A DNA stretch of 64,000 nt, from IMG/VR virus record IMGVR_UViG_3300002835_000155, positions 1-64,000 of that record. One strand, 5' to 3'. Under the pieces are notes generated by a model, which had not been told where the DNA came from, searched no databases, and was given only the letters and a program-made list of their open reading frames with translations. The position numbers and the translations under genes are program-made. Positions 15,168 to 23,853 of the stretch are shown one piece after another; the stretch's first letter is position 1; each line of letters opens with the position of its first letter. Source of the DNA: a virus.

Positions 15168-16380
15168 CTGACGACTCCATTGCTTGGATCAACTCGATTG
15201 CTGTCTCGGGACGAACTTCTTCACCACGAGCACGGGCATCAACCAATTTGACACCCACAGGTTTAGACTGAACAAGTTTACCGAACTTGTCCTTATACTC
15301 GGCCCAGAGACCCTTCTCTTTCAGGACCTTCTCCAGTTTCGCCGGGGAGATCACGCCTTGTTCGGTGATATCCTTCGATGAAACTCCCTTGAAGACTCGC
15401 GGTACCTTTTTACGGATAGCCTCTTCGTCTTCAACGTACGCACGATTACCGTACTTCATAATCAGTTTGTGGCCCGGGATCGGTTCGCCCTTCGACGCTC
15501 GATTAACCAGATCAACCACAACACCTTTCATGAAGTCCTTGACCACGTCGAACATCTGCATGTACCTAACCAGTTGGTCAGTCGCCAGGTCCGATGTGGG
15601 TGTGGCCAGCAACGTCATGTCATTGGGATTCGTGAAGGTGGAAATCTCCACGAAGTCAGTGACAAGTGCTTCTCTGGCTTTACAGCCTTCCTTACGGCGA
15701 CAGTACTTACACCAGTCGCCTGCTGACAGGTTGTCTGGTTTAGGTACTGTCATGTCGGGGTTGTCCAGAACGAACTGAGCTGCCTCAGTGATCTGCCCCC
15801 AGACCTTTGTTAACTCATCGGCACCAGGTTCATACCGGCTAACCTGTGGGTTGCAGCGTGGTTGGACAATGATCTGCACAACCCGGCCGAACGTACGACC
15901 GAGTGTTGCCAGTGCCAGCAACGAGTAGGCCGTCAACTGGACTGAGTCTGCAAACACTGGTTTGTGCCCGTACTTCAGGTCCATGATGACCAGGATATCG
16001 TCACCCGGAATGATGCAGTCCGACGTACCGCCGAACATCTCGTTCGGGATAGACGGGTGTACCAACTGCTGTTCTGACACGATAGTTGCCGGGTCAATAC
16101 TGAACTCGGCACAGGCAGCTCTGGCTGTGTCGATGAACAACTCAACGCCCTCGACCATCTCGATTGTGATGGGGTACCGCTCGTCGAAGTCTTTACTGCC
16201 CAGCATGTCACGAGGGTTAGCCCCCCACGTCAGACAGAACTCCAGCAACGAGTGGCAGGTTGTTCCTTCCTCGGCTGCAGAAGACGGCTTGTCCGGGACG
16301 AACGGTCCGTAGATGGAACCCATGCAGTTCAGAATGCGAGGGAGCGACGATGGTCCCAGCAGGTAGTGTTTCCCGCTCAT
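15160..16380 (-). CDS. PD-(D/E)XK (DUF2800, RecB/Cas4-like) nuclease
   Basis: 406 aa. The N-terminus LGPSSLPRILNCMGS is characteristic of DUF2800. The catalytic core lies around residues 115-145 (GGTSDCII, then IMDLKYGHKPV, then QLTAYSL). A C-terminal cysteine set (CKYCRRKEGC, about 225-235) resembles the iron-sulfur or metal knuckle of Cas4-like nucleases. It probably processes recombination or replication ends together with the SSB. Start ATG 16380 with GGAG upstream. Confidence 0.88.
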   Translation of the reverse strand: MSGKHYLLGPSSLPRILNCMGSIYGPFVPDKPSSAAEEGTTCHSLLEFCLTWGANPRDMLGSKDFDERYPITIEMVEGVELFIDTARAACAEFSIDPATIVSEQQLVHPSIPNEMFGGTSDCIIPGDDILVIMDLKYGHKPVFADSVQLTAYSLLALATLGRTFGRVVQIIVQPRCNPQVSRYEPGADELTKVWGQITEAAQFVLDNPDMTVPKPDNLSAGDWCKYCRRKEGCKAREALVTDFVEISTFTNPNDMTLLATPTSDLATDQLVRYMQMFDVVKDFMKGVVVDLVNRASKGEPIPGHKLIMKYGNRAYVEDEEAIRKKVPRVFKGVSSKDITEQGVISPAKLEKVLKEKGLWAEYKDKFGKLVQSKPVGVKLVDARARGEEVRPETAIELIQAMESSDE

Positions 16381-17015
16381 ACGTTGACTCCCTGCTGACG
16401 GAGTGCATTAGCCAGCAAGGAAGCATTCTCGTTGGTCAAGCCAGCGATTGACACACCGCTTGCTGCCTGAGCTGCGGCGACTATCGCCTTGCCGTTCGTC
16501 AGACTGTTGTGAGCACGGATAGCTGCGGCTCGTACCGTTCCGGCGTCAATAGCAGGACCGGTTATCGGGGCCATCGCTGCCACGCCAGTTGTTACAGGTG
16601 CCACGGTGAGTGGAGCCTGATTGAACTGAGGCATGACCGGGGCTGATGGTGGTGTTGCTGGCGTAACCGGTTGGTTACTCAGCACATCAACGGCAACGGA
16701 TTGCTGGTCCAACCCACCCTTACTCGGCATAAAAGTCGGCACACCATTTTGCACAACTGGCTGCTTAGCCGGAGGTGCTGGCATGGACGCGGGTGGGACC
16801 ATCTGCTGCACCGGTAGTGCAAAAGCTGGCACGGCTTGCGGGGCCTCGGGTGCCGCAAACACCGGTAGGATCGCGTGTGATGTTGAAGTTGCAACTTCCG
16901 GTATGGTCCGCTGCGGTGTAACGACTGGTAGACCCAATGACGATTGGATCTTCTGCCGGAGTTCTTCCGGCAGGAGTTTCAACTCCTCCAGTCCCAATGA
17001 GATAGTCACTTGCAT
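16377..17015 (-). CDS. Pro/Ala-rich hypothetical protein, first gene of replication operon
   Basis: 212 aa from ATG 17015, chosen for GGAGGT 8 nt upstream; an earlier in-frame start would extend across the promoter. Residues 1-35 are a structured helical segment (LEELKLLPEELRQKIQSSLG), then about 120 residues of low-complexity Pro/Ala/Val linker, then a helical C-terminus. It may tether partner proteins. No family recognised. Confidence 0.65.
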   Translation of the reverse strand: MQVTISLGLEELKLLPEELRQKIQSSLGLPVVTPQRTIPEVATSTSHAILPVFAAPEAPQAVPAFALPVQQMVPPASMPAPPAKQPVVQNGVPTFMPSKGGLDQQSVAVDVLSNQPVTPATPPSAPVMPQFNQAPLTVAPVTTGVAAMAPITGPAIDAGTVRAAAIRAHNSLTNGKAIVAAAQAASGVSIAGLTNENASLLANALRQQGVNV

Positions 17016-17046
17016 AAAGCACCTCCAGTGAAATCGGGACGGAGGT

Positions 17047-17075
17047 ACTCTATCTGAGTCCACAAAACCTGTCAA
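17047..17075 (-). promoter_or_regulatory. Strong sigma70 promoter of the replication operon
   Basis: On the minus strand: TTGACA (17075-17070), exactly 17 nt, TAGAGT (17052-17047). The consensus -35 and optimal spacing make this one of the best promoters in the window. It would start transcription about 25 nt upstream of ATG 17015 and drive the leftward genes down to 10278. Confidence 0.8.
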
Positions 17076-17093
17076 CAGATTTTGTAAACTTTC

Positions 17094-18710
17094 TCAGACC
17101 ATCTCATTCCAGGTAATTGCCTGCTGGGACAGCGTCTTTTGACAAAGAACTTTACCTTCGTCGTCAACCCATTTCAGCAGGCATTGGATGGTGGCTGTAC
17201 CGGGTGAAGCCCGGCGAGACTGGCTCGACGGGATTTCGATCTTCAGGTACGACTCGGGAGCACCTGGGTCCACGTACGTAACGACAGCTTTGACGCGGCC
17301 TGTCGACCCCGATTGAGTGATGGTTACCTCAGGTGCGAATTCCGGGTCAGTAAATTCGAAGTCACCAACGGTTGTAATCGGGTCGTTGCTGGCATCCCGG
17401 ATGAAGACATGGATCGAAGCGTTAGCCTCGTCGGTGTAACTATCACCCACGTTGAGCGTAGCAGGGAAACCTACGATTGTCCCAGACGTGCCGTTCACGG
17501 TAGCTAATGCTGCCGCGATGTACGCTACAACGAGGTCTCGAATGCTATCCAAGATACCTGTAGTCGGGTCTGCTGGAGTTGTTCCACTTGCAGGTATGCC
17601 AAGAATGGCTCGAATCGCTGCCCGTTCGTCAGCGGTCCAGTCACTAGATCCTCCCCCACTGGAGGGAGCGAGTTCTAACATGTTTGCGGTAAACTGGTAC
17701 ACAGACCCATCAAGCACCATACCTGAGTCGATCTTGTCAAGGATGGTCTTGGCTGCGGCCAATGCGGCACTCGTCGCCAGCCCACTCTGAATCTGACTAA
17801 CCGGATGAATATGCAACGACACAATCGTAAACGCCACCCCGTTGACCGGAGCCGATGTCAGAGGTTCCTCCACCACGATAGTCTTTGTGGCTCCTACATA
17901 GTCTACTATCGAACGAACCTGTCCGGCCAGTGCCCCGTCAGTGAACACCAGCATCGAGTCGTTGTAGAAGTTATCAACCGCTGAATCGAGGTCAGTAGTG
18001 AACGTGGTCGTTGTTGCAGACGCATCAATGACAGTCGAGTCGATTTGTTGGAACGCATTCGTTTGTCGCAGTCGTTTGCCCGATGAAGTCGCGACGTTAT
18101 GGGTAGCTTTTGTTAATGGCTCGTCCCAGATCAGGTCAACCAATGCGGCAGTAGCAGCGGAGTCCAGTGCCGCTGCTATTCTTCCTGACTCCAATGCTGC
18201 CGGAAGTCTCGTTTGAATGTCGTTCGTGTCGGATTGAATGGCGTCGATCTTGGTTTCGTTCGCATCGACCTGAGTGATGATCGCCGTCTGAGCGTCACTG
18301 ACATTCGTTGCTGTTGCCAGTCCGGCCTGAATCTCAGTCACAGCATCGGCCTTAATCGCGTCCGCGTCAATTGCGTCCGTCGCAATCACGGCAGCCGTTA
18401 TTGATCCGTCCGCAGGCACTGTTCGCCCTGGCACAGAAGAAGCCGTTGTCACCACCGTAACGCACGCTGGAATGCACCCTGTCTTTTTAGCGATCAGAAT
18501 GAACGAGGTGTAATTCGTTTCGGCCTGTGTCGGAGTGTAAAGAACAATGCCGTCCGTGCTGTAGGCTGTCGTGCCGCCACCGTCTGCCTCCGCCACACCT
18601 ATCGGCTTGATTCGTACGGTGCAGCCGCTTGTCTGGACCGCTCCGTCTGATATTTGCACCACTGCACCAATTGCGATTGGTTCCGGGCTTGCGGCGTTCC
18701 TTGGATACAT
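17094..18710 (-). CDS. Tail fibre-like structural protein
   Basis: 538 aa from ATG 18710 (GGGAGGAAC upstream; the preceding stop overlaps it). The N-terminus is a small beta domain. Residues about 90-200 consist of short Asp/Ala/Thr-rich heptad-like repeats (DAIDADAIKADAVTEIQAGL; ANETKIDAIQSDTNDIQTRL) typical of trimeric fibre coiled coils. The C-terminus is a beta-sandwich-like domain (INVGDSYTDE-like to VDPGAPESYLKIEI). Probably a receptor-binding or fibre component. No exact family recognised. Confidence 0.65.
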   Translation of the reverse strand: MYPRNAASPEPIAIGAVVQISDGAVQTSGCTVRIKPIGVAEADGGGTTAYSTDGIVLYTPTQAETNYTSFILIAKKTGCIPACVTVVTTASSVPGRTVPADGSITAAVIATDAIDADAIKADAVTEIQAGLATATNVSDAQTAIITQVDANETKIDAIQSDTNDIQTRLPAALESGRIAAALDSAATAALVDLIWDEPLTKATHNVATSSGKRLRQTNAFQQIDSTVIDASATTTTFTTDLDSAVDNFYNDSMLVFTDGALAGQVRSIVDYVGATKTIVVEEPLTSAPVNGVAFTIVSLHIHPVSQIQSGLATSAALAAAKTILDKIDSGMVLDGSVYQFTANMLELAPSSGGGSSDWTADERAAIRAILGIPASGTTPADPTTGILDSIRDLVVAYIAAALATVNGTSGTIVGFPATLNVGDSYTDEANASIHVFIRDASNDPITTVGDFEFTDPEFAPEVTITQSGSTGRVKAVVTYVDPGAPESYLKIEIPSSQSRRASPGTATIQCLLKWVDDEGKVLCQKTLSQQAITWNEMV

Positions 18711-19471
18711 CAGTTTGTTCCTCCCCCAATAACCAATGAACGCCTTGGAATCCATGCAGCATTAAACCCGCCAGCAGCCACCGCAACCGATGACCGGCGA
18801 CGTGGGGCAAGCTCGTAGGCGATGCCGCGACGGGATGCGAGTAGGCTGATTTCTTGCGACGACAAAACGCGATTATGCACAAACACGTCGTCTATTTGCC
18901 CGTTTGTATAAAACAGCCCGACGTACGCCCCGATTGCCTCGACCGCTGATGATGATGCCGGAACTGTCCCAGCATCTGAACCGTATAGTTTTCCATCGAC
19001 GAAAATCCGGCGATCTCCGGCTGCAAGTGTGTACGCAAGGTGATACCACTGATTGAGCACCAGTGTGTAAGGAGTCGGCTGAAGAAGTGTTCCGTTGCAA
19101 TAACAGTATGGTCGCCCAGTCACGCCCATCAACGCCGAAAATCCGCTCGTCCCCGCCGTGGTGTTAAACAGTCCCTGAAACGCTACGAATGATTTCGATA
19201 ATACCCAAAAGCACACCGTGGCAGGATACGTCATGATCGCTGATGACGGCACTGCAACATAGTCATTCGACCCGTCAAAATCCAAAGCATATCGACCGCC
19301 GCTTGTGACCCAATCGCTGGCGACATCCATATTTGTGAGTGTCGCATGTCGGCCAAACCGCGACCAATCTCTCAGCGTCAATCCACTTGGACCAAGGCCG
19401 GGATTCCAAGCCCCGACGCAACCACGCCACAATCCGGGATACCTCAATTCTGTTGTTAACTTATGCCGCAT
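18710..19471 (-). CDS. LamG/concanavalin-like lectin virion protein
   Basis: About 253 aa from ATG 19471 (TGATG overlap with the preceding stop). LamG hallmarks: ALDFDGSNDYVAVP (around 70), NQWYHLAYTL (around 140), RRIFVDGKLYG and GQIDDVFVHNRVLSSQEIS (around 185-205). The C-terminal AAWIPRRSLVIGGG tail is a motif I recall from LamG-type proteins of marine and planctomycete sequences. The fold binds carbohydrate, so it is a likely host-surface adsorption protein working with the adjacent fibre. Confidence 0.8.
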   Translation of the reverse strand: MRHKLTTELRYPGLWRGCVGAWNPGLGPSGLTLRDWSRFGRHATLTNMDVASDWVTSGGRYALDFDGSNDYVAVPSSAIMTYPATVCFWVLSKSFVAFQGLFNTTAGTSGFSALMGVTGRPYCYCNGTLLQPTPYTLVLNQWYHLAYTLAAGDRRIFVDGKLYGSDAGTVPASSSAVEAIGAYVGLFYTNGQIDDVFVHNRVLSSQEISLLASRRGIAYELAPRRRSSVAVAAGGFNAAWIPRRSLVIGGGTN

Positions 19472-19989
19472 CAGCCCACCGTCTCGTACATGCCTTTGCA
19501 TGTCACCTGATGACCAGATGATGCAAGATTAACACCAGTCGAGTGCGTCAGAAACAACACCAGTTTGGCAGGCAATACGCCGCCAAATGCACCGGCGAGT
19601 GACGATACGGCAAGCTGATATGTGTCGTCTGTTCCGGGGTCTGCTCGTGTACCAGCAGCCCAGACCAGCATTGCGACGGCATCGCGGTTAGTGGTGTCCT
19701 TGAAGGCTCCAGTTCCTTCCGTGCCAAACGTACCGGAAGTAAGTGCTGTCGTCGGCCAGTTAGAATCATCCAGCATGGCGATCGCGTACAATGCAATCTG
19801 CCCCGCTGTTGCAGAGTTGCCCAGCACAACTTTACCGCTGATTAGCTTGTCCAGATCAAGATCAGTCGTGTTGTCAATGATGCCCGACAACCAACCAGCA
19901 ACCAGTGTGGACGATGTCGCAATGCTCGCCAGATTCGTGACCGTCAGGTTTGCTGACGCTTGATATGCTCGTTTGATATTTGATGGCAT
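19471..19989 (-). CDS. Hypothetical virion-associated protein
   Basis: 172 aa. Ser/Thr/Ala-rich with alternating beta segments and no cysteines except near the C-terminus; composition and position between fibre genes suggest a structural or decoration role. Family not recognised. Confidence 0.6.
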   Translation of the reverse strand: MPSNIKRAYQASANLTVTNLASIATSSTLVAGWLSGIIDNTTDLDLDKLISGKVVLGNSATAGQIALYAIAMLDDSNWPTTALTSGTFGTEGTGAFKDTTNRDAVAMLVWAAGTRADPGTDDTYQLAVSSLAGAFGGVLPAKLVLFLTHSTGVNLASSGHQVTCKGMYETVG

Positions 19990-19991
19990 GA

Positions 19992-20414
19992 TTAACCTTT
20001 CATTGCTTCCTGAACGTCATCAGTAGTAAACACCTGCGGAACATTCGCTGCCGCATCCAGTGCCGCAACTTCTTCTGCGGTCACAAGACCGGATTGAAGT
20101 AATCCACCGAGCATCGCTTCGACCTCTGGAAGATCAAAATCAATCCTCCAGTCCTTGCGGACCCAGTCGAGAAACGTAATGCAGATGCCCTTGATTGCGT
20201 CAGGTGTTTCCGACGATTCACGAGCCAATGTGATCTTTGCCCATACACCATTCATGCTGGCGATTTTCTGGATCAAGCCACCGTCAACGGGCTGGCGAAT
20301 AACTGGAGCGATTACAGAACAACGTGCCGCACAAGCAGCGTGCCGACCTGCGTTCCAGTGTGCCAGTGCTTCACTGTCTGATTCGATCAGGGTTTTAAGT
20401 TCACCAGGATTCAT
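19992..20414 (-). CDS. Hypothetical protein
   Basis: 140 aa from ATG 20414 (GCAGGAGATG upstream). Helical, with motifs KTLIESDSEALAHWNAGR and an acidic EEVAALDAA tail; resembles small phage proteins found beside tail fibres, but role unknown. Start overlaps the preceding small gene. Confidence 0.6.
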   Translation of the reverse strand: MNPGELKTLIESDSEALAHWNAGRHAACAARCSVIAPVIRQPVDGGLIQKIASMNGVWAKITLARESSETPDAIKGICITFLDWVRKDWRIDFDLPEVEAMLGGLLQSGLVTAEEVAALDAAANVPQVFTTDDVQEAMKG

Positions 20415-20574
20415 TGTTATCATCTCCTGCAAGTACTGATTCAGCTTGCTCAATCGCTGAGGCCAGTTCTTCCATCAGCGAAATTGTTCCTGTAGTTTCA
20501 TCAACAACATCTGCACTAATAAATGGTCTCGCTGCGGCAATTAGTCTTTGCAGTGCTTCGCGAACGTCACTCAT
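20401..20574 (-). CDS. Small helical protein (57 aa)
   Basis: ATG 20574 to TGA 20401. The product (MSDVREALQRLIAAAR..., ending DDNNESW) is an acidic helical peptide with normal codon use. Its 3' end overlaps the downstream start at 20414 by 14 nt, which supports coupling. Family unknown. Confidence 0.5.
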   Translation of the reverse strand: MSDVREALQRLIAAARPFISADVVDETTGTISLMEELASAIEQAESVLAGDDNNESW

Positions 20575-20619
20575 GATTTACTCGATTCCAAAATCAACAG
20601 CGGTTCAACGAGTCCGCGT

Positions 20620-21009
20620 TTACCTATCAATCATCTGTGAAGATTCCAGTACCTTACTCATCATGGAATTCCACTCTCTACGCTCTTGTCTGTGGTTTTC
20701 GTCCAGCTCACGGAGAAGCACCCGGTTGGCCTCACCCTCACGTTCGTACCCATCCTGAATGGTTTGGATGTGCGAGGGTATCGCCACGTCGACACAGTAC
20801 TTGCCACCAAACCAAAACCCAGCACCAATCGCGGTTAGAATGAGCGTAAGCAGTACGTTGTTGAATGCTTGGCCAGTCATCCACCTGGACCACATTGATA
20901 TCAACCTACCCCACCAGGGACCTTCAAGGAGGGCTTTCTCTTCACTAATGCGTTCTATCCGTTCAGCCTCAGTCTCAATACGCATAACTTCATCGCCAGA
21001 CGACACCAT
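20620..21009 (-). CDS. Single-span membrane protein with coiled coil
   Basis: 129 aa from ATG 21009; the frame is open further upstream but that part spans a terminator hairpin, so 21009 is chosen. A charged helical N-terminus (IETEAERIERISEEK), a transmembrane segment (about 55-78, NVLLTLILTAIGAGFWFGG) and a charged helical C-terminal domain. The layout fits an inner-membrane spanin or a holin-accessory protein, but this is inference. Confidence 0.55.
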   Translation of the reverse strand: MVSSGDEVMRIETEAERIERISEEKALLEGPWWGRLISMWSRWMTGQAFNNVLLTLILTAIGAGFWFGGKYCVDVAIPSHIQTIQDGYEREGEANRVLLRELDENHRQERREWNSMMSKVLESSQMIDR

Positions 21010-21020
21010 GTCTCTCCCCT

Positions 21021-21052
21021 CAAAGAAAAACTGGCCGGACATCCCGGCCAGT
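21021..21052 (-). terminator. Intrinsic terminator or attenuator
   Basis: 9-bp stem actggccgg/ccggccagt with a 5-nt loop, followed on the minus strand by TTTTTCTTT. It ends the 21065-21532 gene and lies only 12 nt before ATG 21009, so it may act as an attenuator for the downstream genes. Confidence 0.8.
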
Positions 21053-21064
21053 CTTGTGGAAATA

Positions 21065-21532
21065 TCAGAGTGCGTCAGGAACAACCGCTGTCTGTACAGC
21101 ACCAAGATTGGTCCAGCCAGTCATGATCCACGTATTGGCTGCAACGTATTGCAGGAGATACGTGTTGCCTGCGGTCAGAGCTGCTTCGTTGGTTGCACCG
21201 ACAGTGACGTTGTTAACCTTGTCCGCAGCAACGGCTGAGATAAGTTCGCAGGCTGTTGCCCCGACCTTAATCGTGATCATCTTACCAACCGCAGCGGCAG
21301 GCAAACTGATCTGCTTGTCGGCATTATCGCTTGTGACAGTGACGAAGTTCGCCGTCGCGGGGATGAGCCCGGTCGTGCCGCCACCAGTGGTGGCTGTGAC
21401 CGCCACAGACGTCGGGTCGCAGTACCCGTAGAGTTCTGTGAAGTTGTCGTCACACTTTGTGTACAAAGCCCGCAGCCGGGACGGTGAACTTACGAGTTGA
21501 TTACTACCGGAGATCAAAGTCTGTCGTGACAT
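21065..21532 (-). CDS. Hypothetical fibre/decoration-type protein
   Basis: 155 aa from ATG 21532 (AAGGA upstream). The C-terminal two thirds read as a repetitive beta protein (ITIKVGATACELISAVAADK; NTYLLQYVAANTWIMTGW), a pattern common in phage fibre or head-decoration domains. Has its own candidate promoter and terminator, implying strong independent expression of a structural protein. Confidence 0.6.
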   Translation of the reverse strand: MSRQTLISGSNQLVSSPSRLRALYTKCDDNFTELYGYCDPTSVAVTATTGGGTTGLIPATANFVTVTSDNADKQISLPAAAVGKMITIKVGATACELISAVAADKVNNVTVGATNEAALTAGNTYLLQYVAANTWIMTGWTNLGAVQTAVVPDAL

Positions 21533-21591
21533 GAGTACCGTTTCCTTCACAGGAGAACCAAAGGCGGAACGCTACTCGTCTGGGGGTTAGG

Positions 21592-21897
21592 TCAAGGATT
21601 GTACCGGCTCCACAACCACCGCACAACCTGTGTTACCAAATTTTTTATGGCCATCCACATCAACCATGAAGCAATCGGGCCGAGCCCGGCGACCCACTCG
21701 TTTCGTATTCGACCGATCATCTCCTCCGGACTTGTGCAGAAGATGTGGTGCTTCTCGTAGTACGCAACAATTTTGTCAACCTTAGCCTGCAGGCCAAAGG
21801 CTTGACTGTACGAAACCGAGTCTCGAACGGACCCGACGATCCACGACGTGTCGCATTTCAGGTGTTTGTAAAGCTCTCGCCGCTCGGTCTCGTTCAT
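21592..21897 (-). CDS. Hypothetical membrane-associated protein
   Basis: 101 aa. Soluble helical N-terminal part with a central amphipathic region; the last 35 residues (IASWLMWMAIKNLVTQVVRW) are hydrophobic and Trp-rich and could insert in membrane. ATGA overlap with the upstream lipoprotein gene places it in the presumed lysis cluster. No family recognised. Confidence 0.5.
   Translation of the reverse strand: MNETERRELYKHLKCDTSWIVGSVRDSVSYSQAFGLQAKVDKIVAYYEKHHIFCTSPEEMIGRIRNEWVAGLGPIASWLMWMAIKNLVTQVVRWLWSRYNP
21598..21626 (-). promoter_or_regulatory. Candidate promoter for gene 21065-21532
   Basis: Minus strand TTGTGC (21626-21621), 17 nt, TACAAT (21603-21598). The -10 lies in the context CCGGTACAATC, identical to the -10 context of the promoter at 31542-31570. 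The leader also holds the TAACCCCCAGACG motif (21578-21589). Confidence 0.5.
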
Positions 21898-22427
21898 TTC
21901 AGCAGCCTCGTCAACTCAGCAATAGTTCCGGGGCCATACCCCGCCGACTGGTACCGCCCACTGCGGTCCTGATACATCAAGCCTTTCCACCCACCGTCAT
22001 CACCGACCCACCGGATGATCGGATACCCGCCGCTCCAGCCGGGGTCGTCGACATACTCAACTTCAAACCCGGCCTCAGCGAACTTACCGGCCCGGTCGTC
22101 CTGCTCAAGCTGTCTACAGGGTCTACACCCCGGGATGCTGGACACGTAGAGTTTAATCACCGATGGGGAGAGCAACGTAGGAGAGGAGGGTGGCTCCTGA
22201 GCTACATCCCCATCGGTGGGAGGATTCTGGACAAGGTCTTTGATCTGCATCAGGATCTGTGTGTTCTCCTGCAGTACAATCTTGACCTCTCCAACTTCAG
22301 TCGTGGTGGCCTTAACTGCCGACGTAACCATGTCCACGTAGGCAGGTGTCACCTCGACGGTAGGCTTAACCTCCCGGCTACATCCGACAAGGGTCATCAC
22401 CAGTAGAAACAGGTATATCATTTTCAT
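21894..22427 (-). CDS. Lipoprotein with thioredoxin/glutaredoxin-like CxxC domain
   Basis: 177 aa from ATG 22427. Residues 1-16 form a lipoprotein signal with lipobox LVGC (Cys16). After a helical linker, residues 90-150 look like a thioredoxin fold: strand IKLYVSSIPG, active-site CRPC (101-104), then a helix and YPIIRW with a Pro at the usual cis-Pro position. It would be a membrane-anchored periplasmic disulfide enzyme. ATGA overlap on both sides, directly after the papain-like protease gene. A role in envelope weakening at lysis is a hypothesis. Confidence 0.7.
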   Translation of the reverse strand: MKMIYLFLLVMTLVGCSREVKPTVEVTPAYVDMVTSAVKATTTEVGEVKIVLQENTQILMQIKDLVQNPPTDGDVAQEPPSSPTLLSPSVIKLYVSSIPGCRPCRQLEQDDRAGKFAEAGFEVEYVDDPGWSGGYPIIRWVGDDGGWKGLMYQDRSGRYQSAGYGPGTIAELTRLLK

Positions 22428-23263
22428 GCGGCCACCCACCATTTAACCTTCTTCTTGATATCGTCCAGTTTCCACTCTCTCGGCTTCACGTTCGGCATCT
22501 CGGAGATGCCGATGAAGACGGAGAACTTCGCCTGTAGCATCTGGGTAATCGCGTCAGGCGACCATTCAGCCCAACCACCATTCCCCCAGTTCTTACCCCA
22601 ACTGTTCATCATCCACACGTATGGTCGACCCTGGCTGTCCTTACGTGTTGAGAGGGAGTACAACCCTATTGCGTGACCACCACTGTTACCAAGACTGAAC
22701 TTGTCGACAACCGCCCGGTCAACGCTGGAGTTCCAGGGGATACCGAGGTGAACCATGCCAACCCCGGCACCGAGGAAAGTACGGATCGCGTCGTACGTCG
22801 TGAGGCGGATCGACTTACCGATCTTGAAGTTGCTACCAAGGGTGTCAAGTACTTCCCAGGGTTTTGGTGGTTTTGGATTGTACCTGTCGCTGTACCCCCA
22901 CTCGGATTCGAACGGCATACCAAGGTTCGAAGCAACCCAGATGCCTGATTCAATCGTAGACCCAGCGTCCCGGCCGAGGAGTCCGTCTTTCATCTGGGAA
23001 CGGTAGTACCCGTATGCCCTGCTGAACTGAACATCAGTCTTACCCGTTGCGAGAACGTACAACCACTCACAACCAGAGGTAATGCTCTGCCCCTGGCAAG
23101 ATCCCATGCCGCCTTGATTCTCTACCCGGAGTAAAGCCCTCGGGTCGAGAGATACCTCCCGGTACGACCCGCACAGGGCCATAACCTCGTCCTCGCCACT
23201 CATGCCGAAGAGGACGTCAAACTTCTCAAGGTCGATTCGCCAACCGTTCAGTCTGCCGTTCAT
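22424..23263 (-). CDS. Papain-like (C1) cysteine protease, candidate lysis enzyme
   Basis: 279 aa. Catalytic pattern of family C1: oxyanion Gln50 and nucleophile Cys56 in ENQGGMGSCQGQS, His197 in SGGHAIGLYS, Asn220 in MMNSWGKNWG. No signal peptide and no propeptide, so it acts in the cytoplasm or is released via holin-like proteins. Located among small membrane-protein genes in the position expected for an endolysin, while no lysozyme or amidase is recognised in the window. Alternatives are virion maturation or an injected protease. Confidence 0.8.
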   Translation of the reverse strand: MNGRLNGWRIDLEKFDVLFGMSGEDEVMALCGSYREVSLDPRALLRVENQGGMGSCQGQSITSGCEWLYVLATGKTDVQFSRAYGYYRSQMKDGLLGRDAGSTIESGIWVASNLGMPFESEWGYSDRYNPKPPKPWEVLDTLGSNFKIGKSIRLTTYDAIRTFLGAGVGMVHLGIPWNSSVDRAVVDKFSLGNSGGHAIGLYSLSTRKDSQGRPYVWMMNSWGKNWGNGGWAEWSPDAITQMLQAKFSVFIGISEMPNVKPREWKLDDIKKKVKWWVAA

Positions 23264-23568
23264 TGCTCACTCCACGCTTTGGCCAAGTCAGCCTCTTGAT
23301 TCTTCTCGATGGCGACAGCCACGTCGTCACCAACCTTATCGTAGGCTTTACCAAACGCGGCTCTGTCCATCTCGGCCCACGCGGTAGCCCGAGCTTCGCT
23401 GGTCGAACCGGTCATCTGGGCCAGCCGTTGTAGGTTCTCAACCTTGAGCTGCCTGTCCATCTGGTGGGCAGTAGACAGCGTGTCTGAAAAGGCAACGTCC
23501 GTGCTGCCTCCCGGAACCAGTAGAAGTGACCCACCGATGATCATTAGAATCGTTGGTAAGTACTTCAT
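23260..23568 (-). CDS. Membrane-anchored or exported helical protein
   Basis: 102 aa. Residues 3-24 are hydrophobic (YLPTILMIIGGSLLLVPGG), a signal anchor or cleavable signal; the rest is a charged, helical, Ala/Glu/Asp-rich domain. The size and layout are compatible with an i-spanin-like protein, but no direct match is claimed. ATGA overlap with the preceding gene. Confidence 0.5.
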   Translation of the reverse strand: MKYLPTILMIIGGSLLLVPGGSTDVAFSDTLSTAHQMDRQLKVENLQRLAQMTGSTSEARATAWAEMDRAAFGKAYDKVGDDVAVAIEKNQEADLAKAWSEQ

Positions 23569-23852
23569 GTCTTCTTCTCCCCACCGAGCCGGGCGACCTC
23601 GAACCGAAGTATCTCGGCTTCAGTGAACCCTCCAGCCGCGTACGACCATCTGGTCTCAGCCGTTGCCGTTGGGCTCGCTTCTTTAACAAGCTCCATGTAC
23701 GCAGCAATGCCGACCGGGGCTGGTGCGTCTGAGTCTGCATGGGTATCCGGTGGTGTAGCTGGTTTACGGAGCTTGCCGTACAGGAAAGTACCAGCCCCGG
23801 TCAGGCCACCGAGTGAGAGGAGAACTGCTCCAACGATCTGGGTCGTACTCAA
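23565..23852 (-). CDS. Small membrane protein (holin candidate)
   Basis: 95 aa from TTG 23852, which directly follows the preceding TGA; ATG 23879 is an alternative. Residues 5-28 (IVGAVLLSLGGLTGAGTFLYG) form a transmembrane segment, followed by a Pro-rich linker and a soluble helix. The position beside the protease suggests a holin or anchor role. Confidence 0.5.
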   Translation of the reverse strand: MSTTQIVGAVLLSLGGLTGAGTFLYGKLRKPATPPDTHADSDAPAPVGIAAYMELVKEASPTATAETRWSYAAGGFTEAEILRFEVARLGGEKKT

Positions 23853-23853
23853 T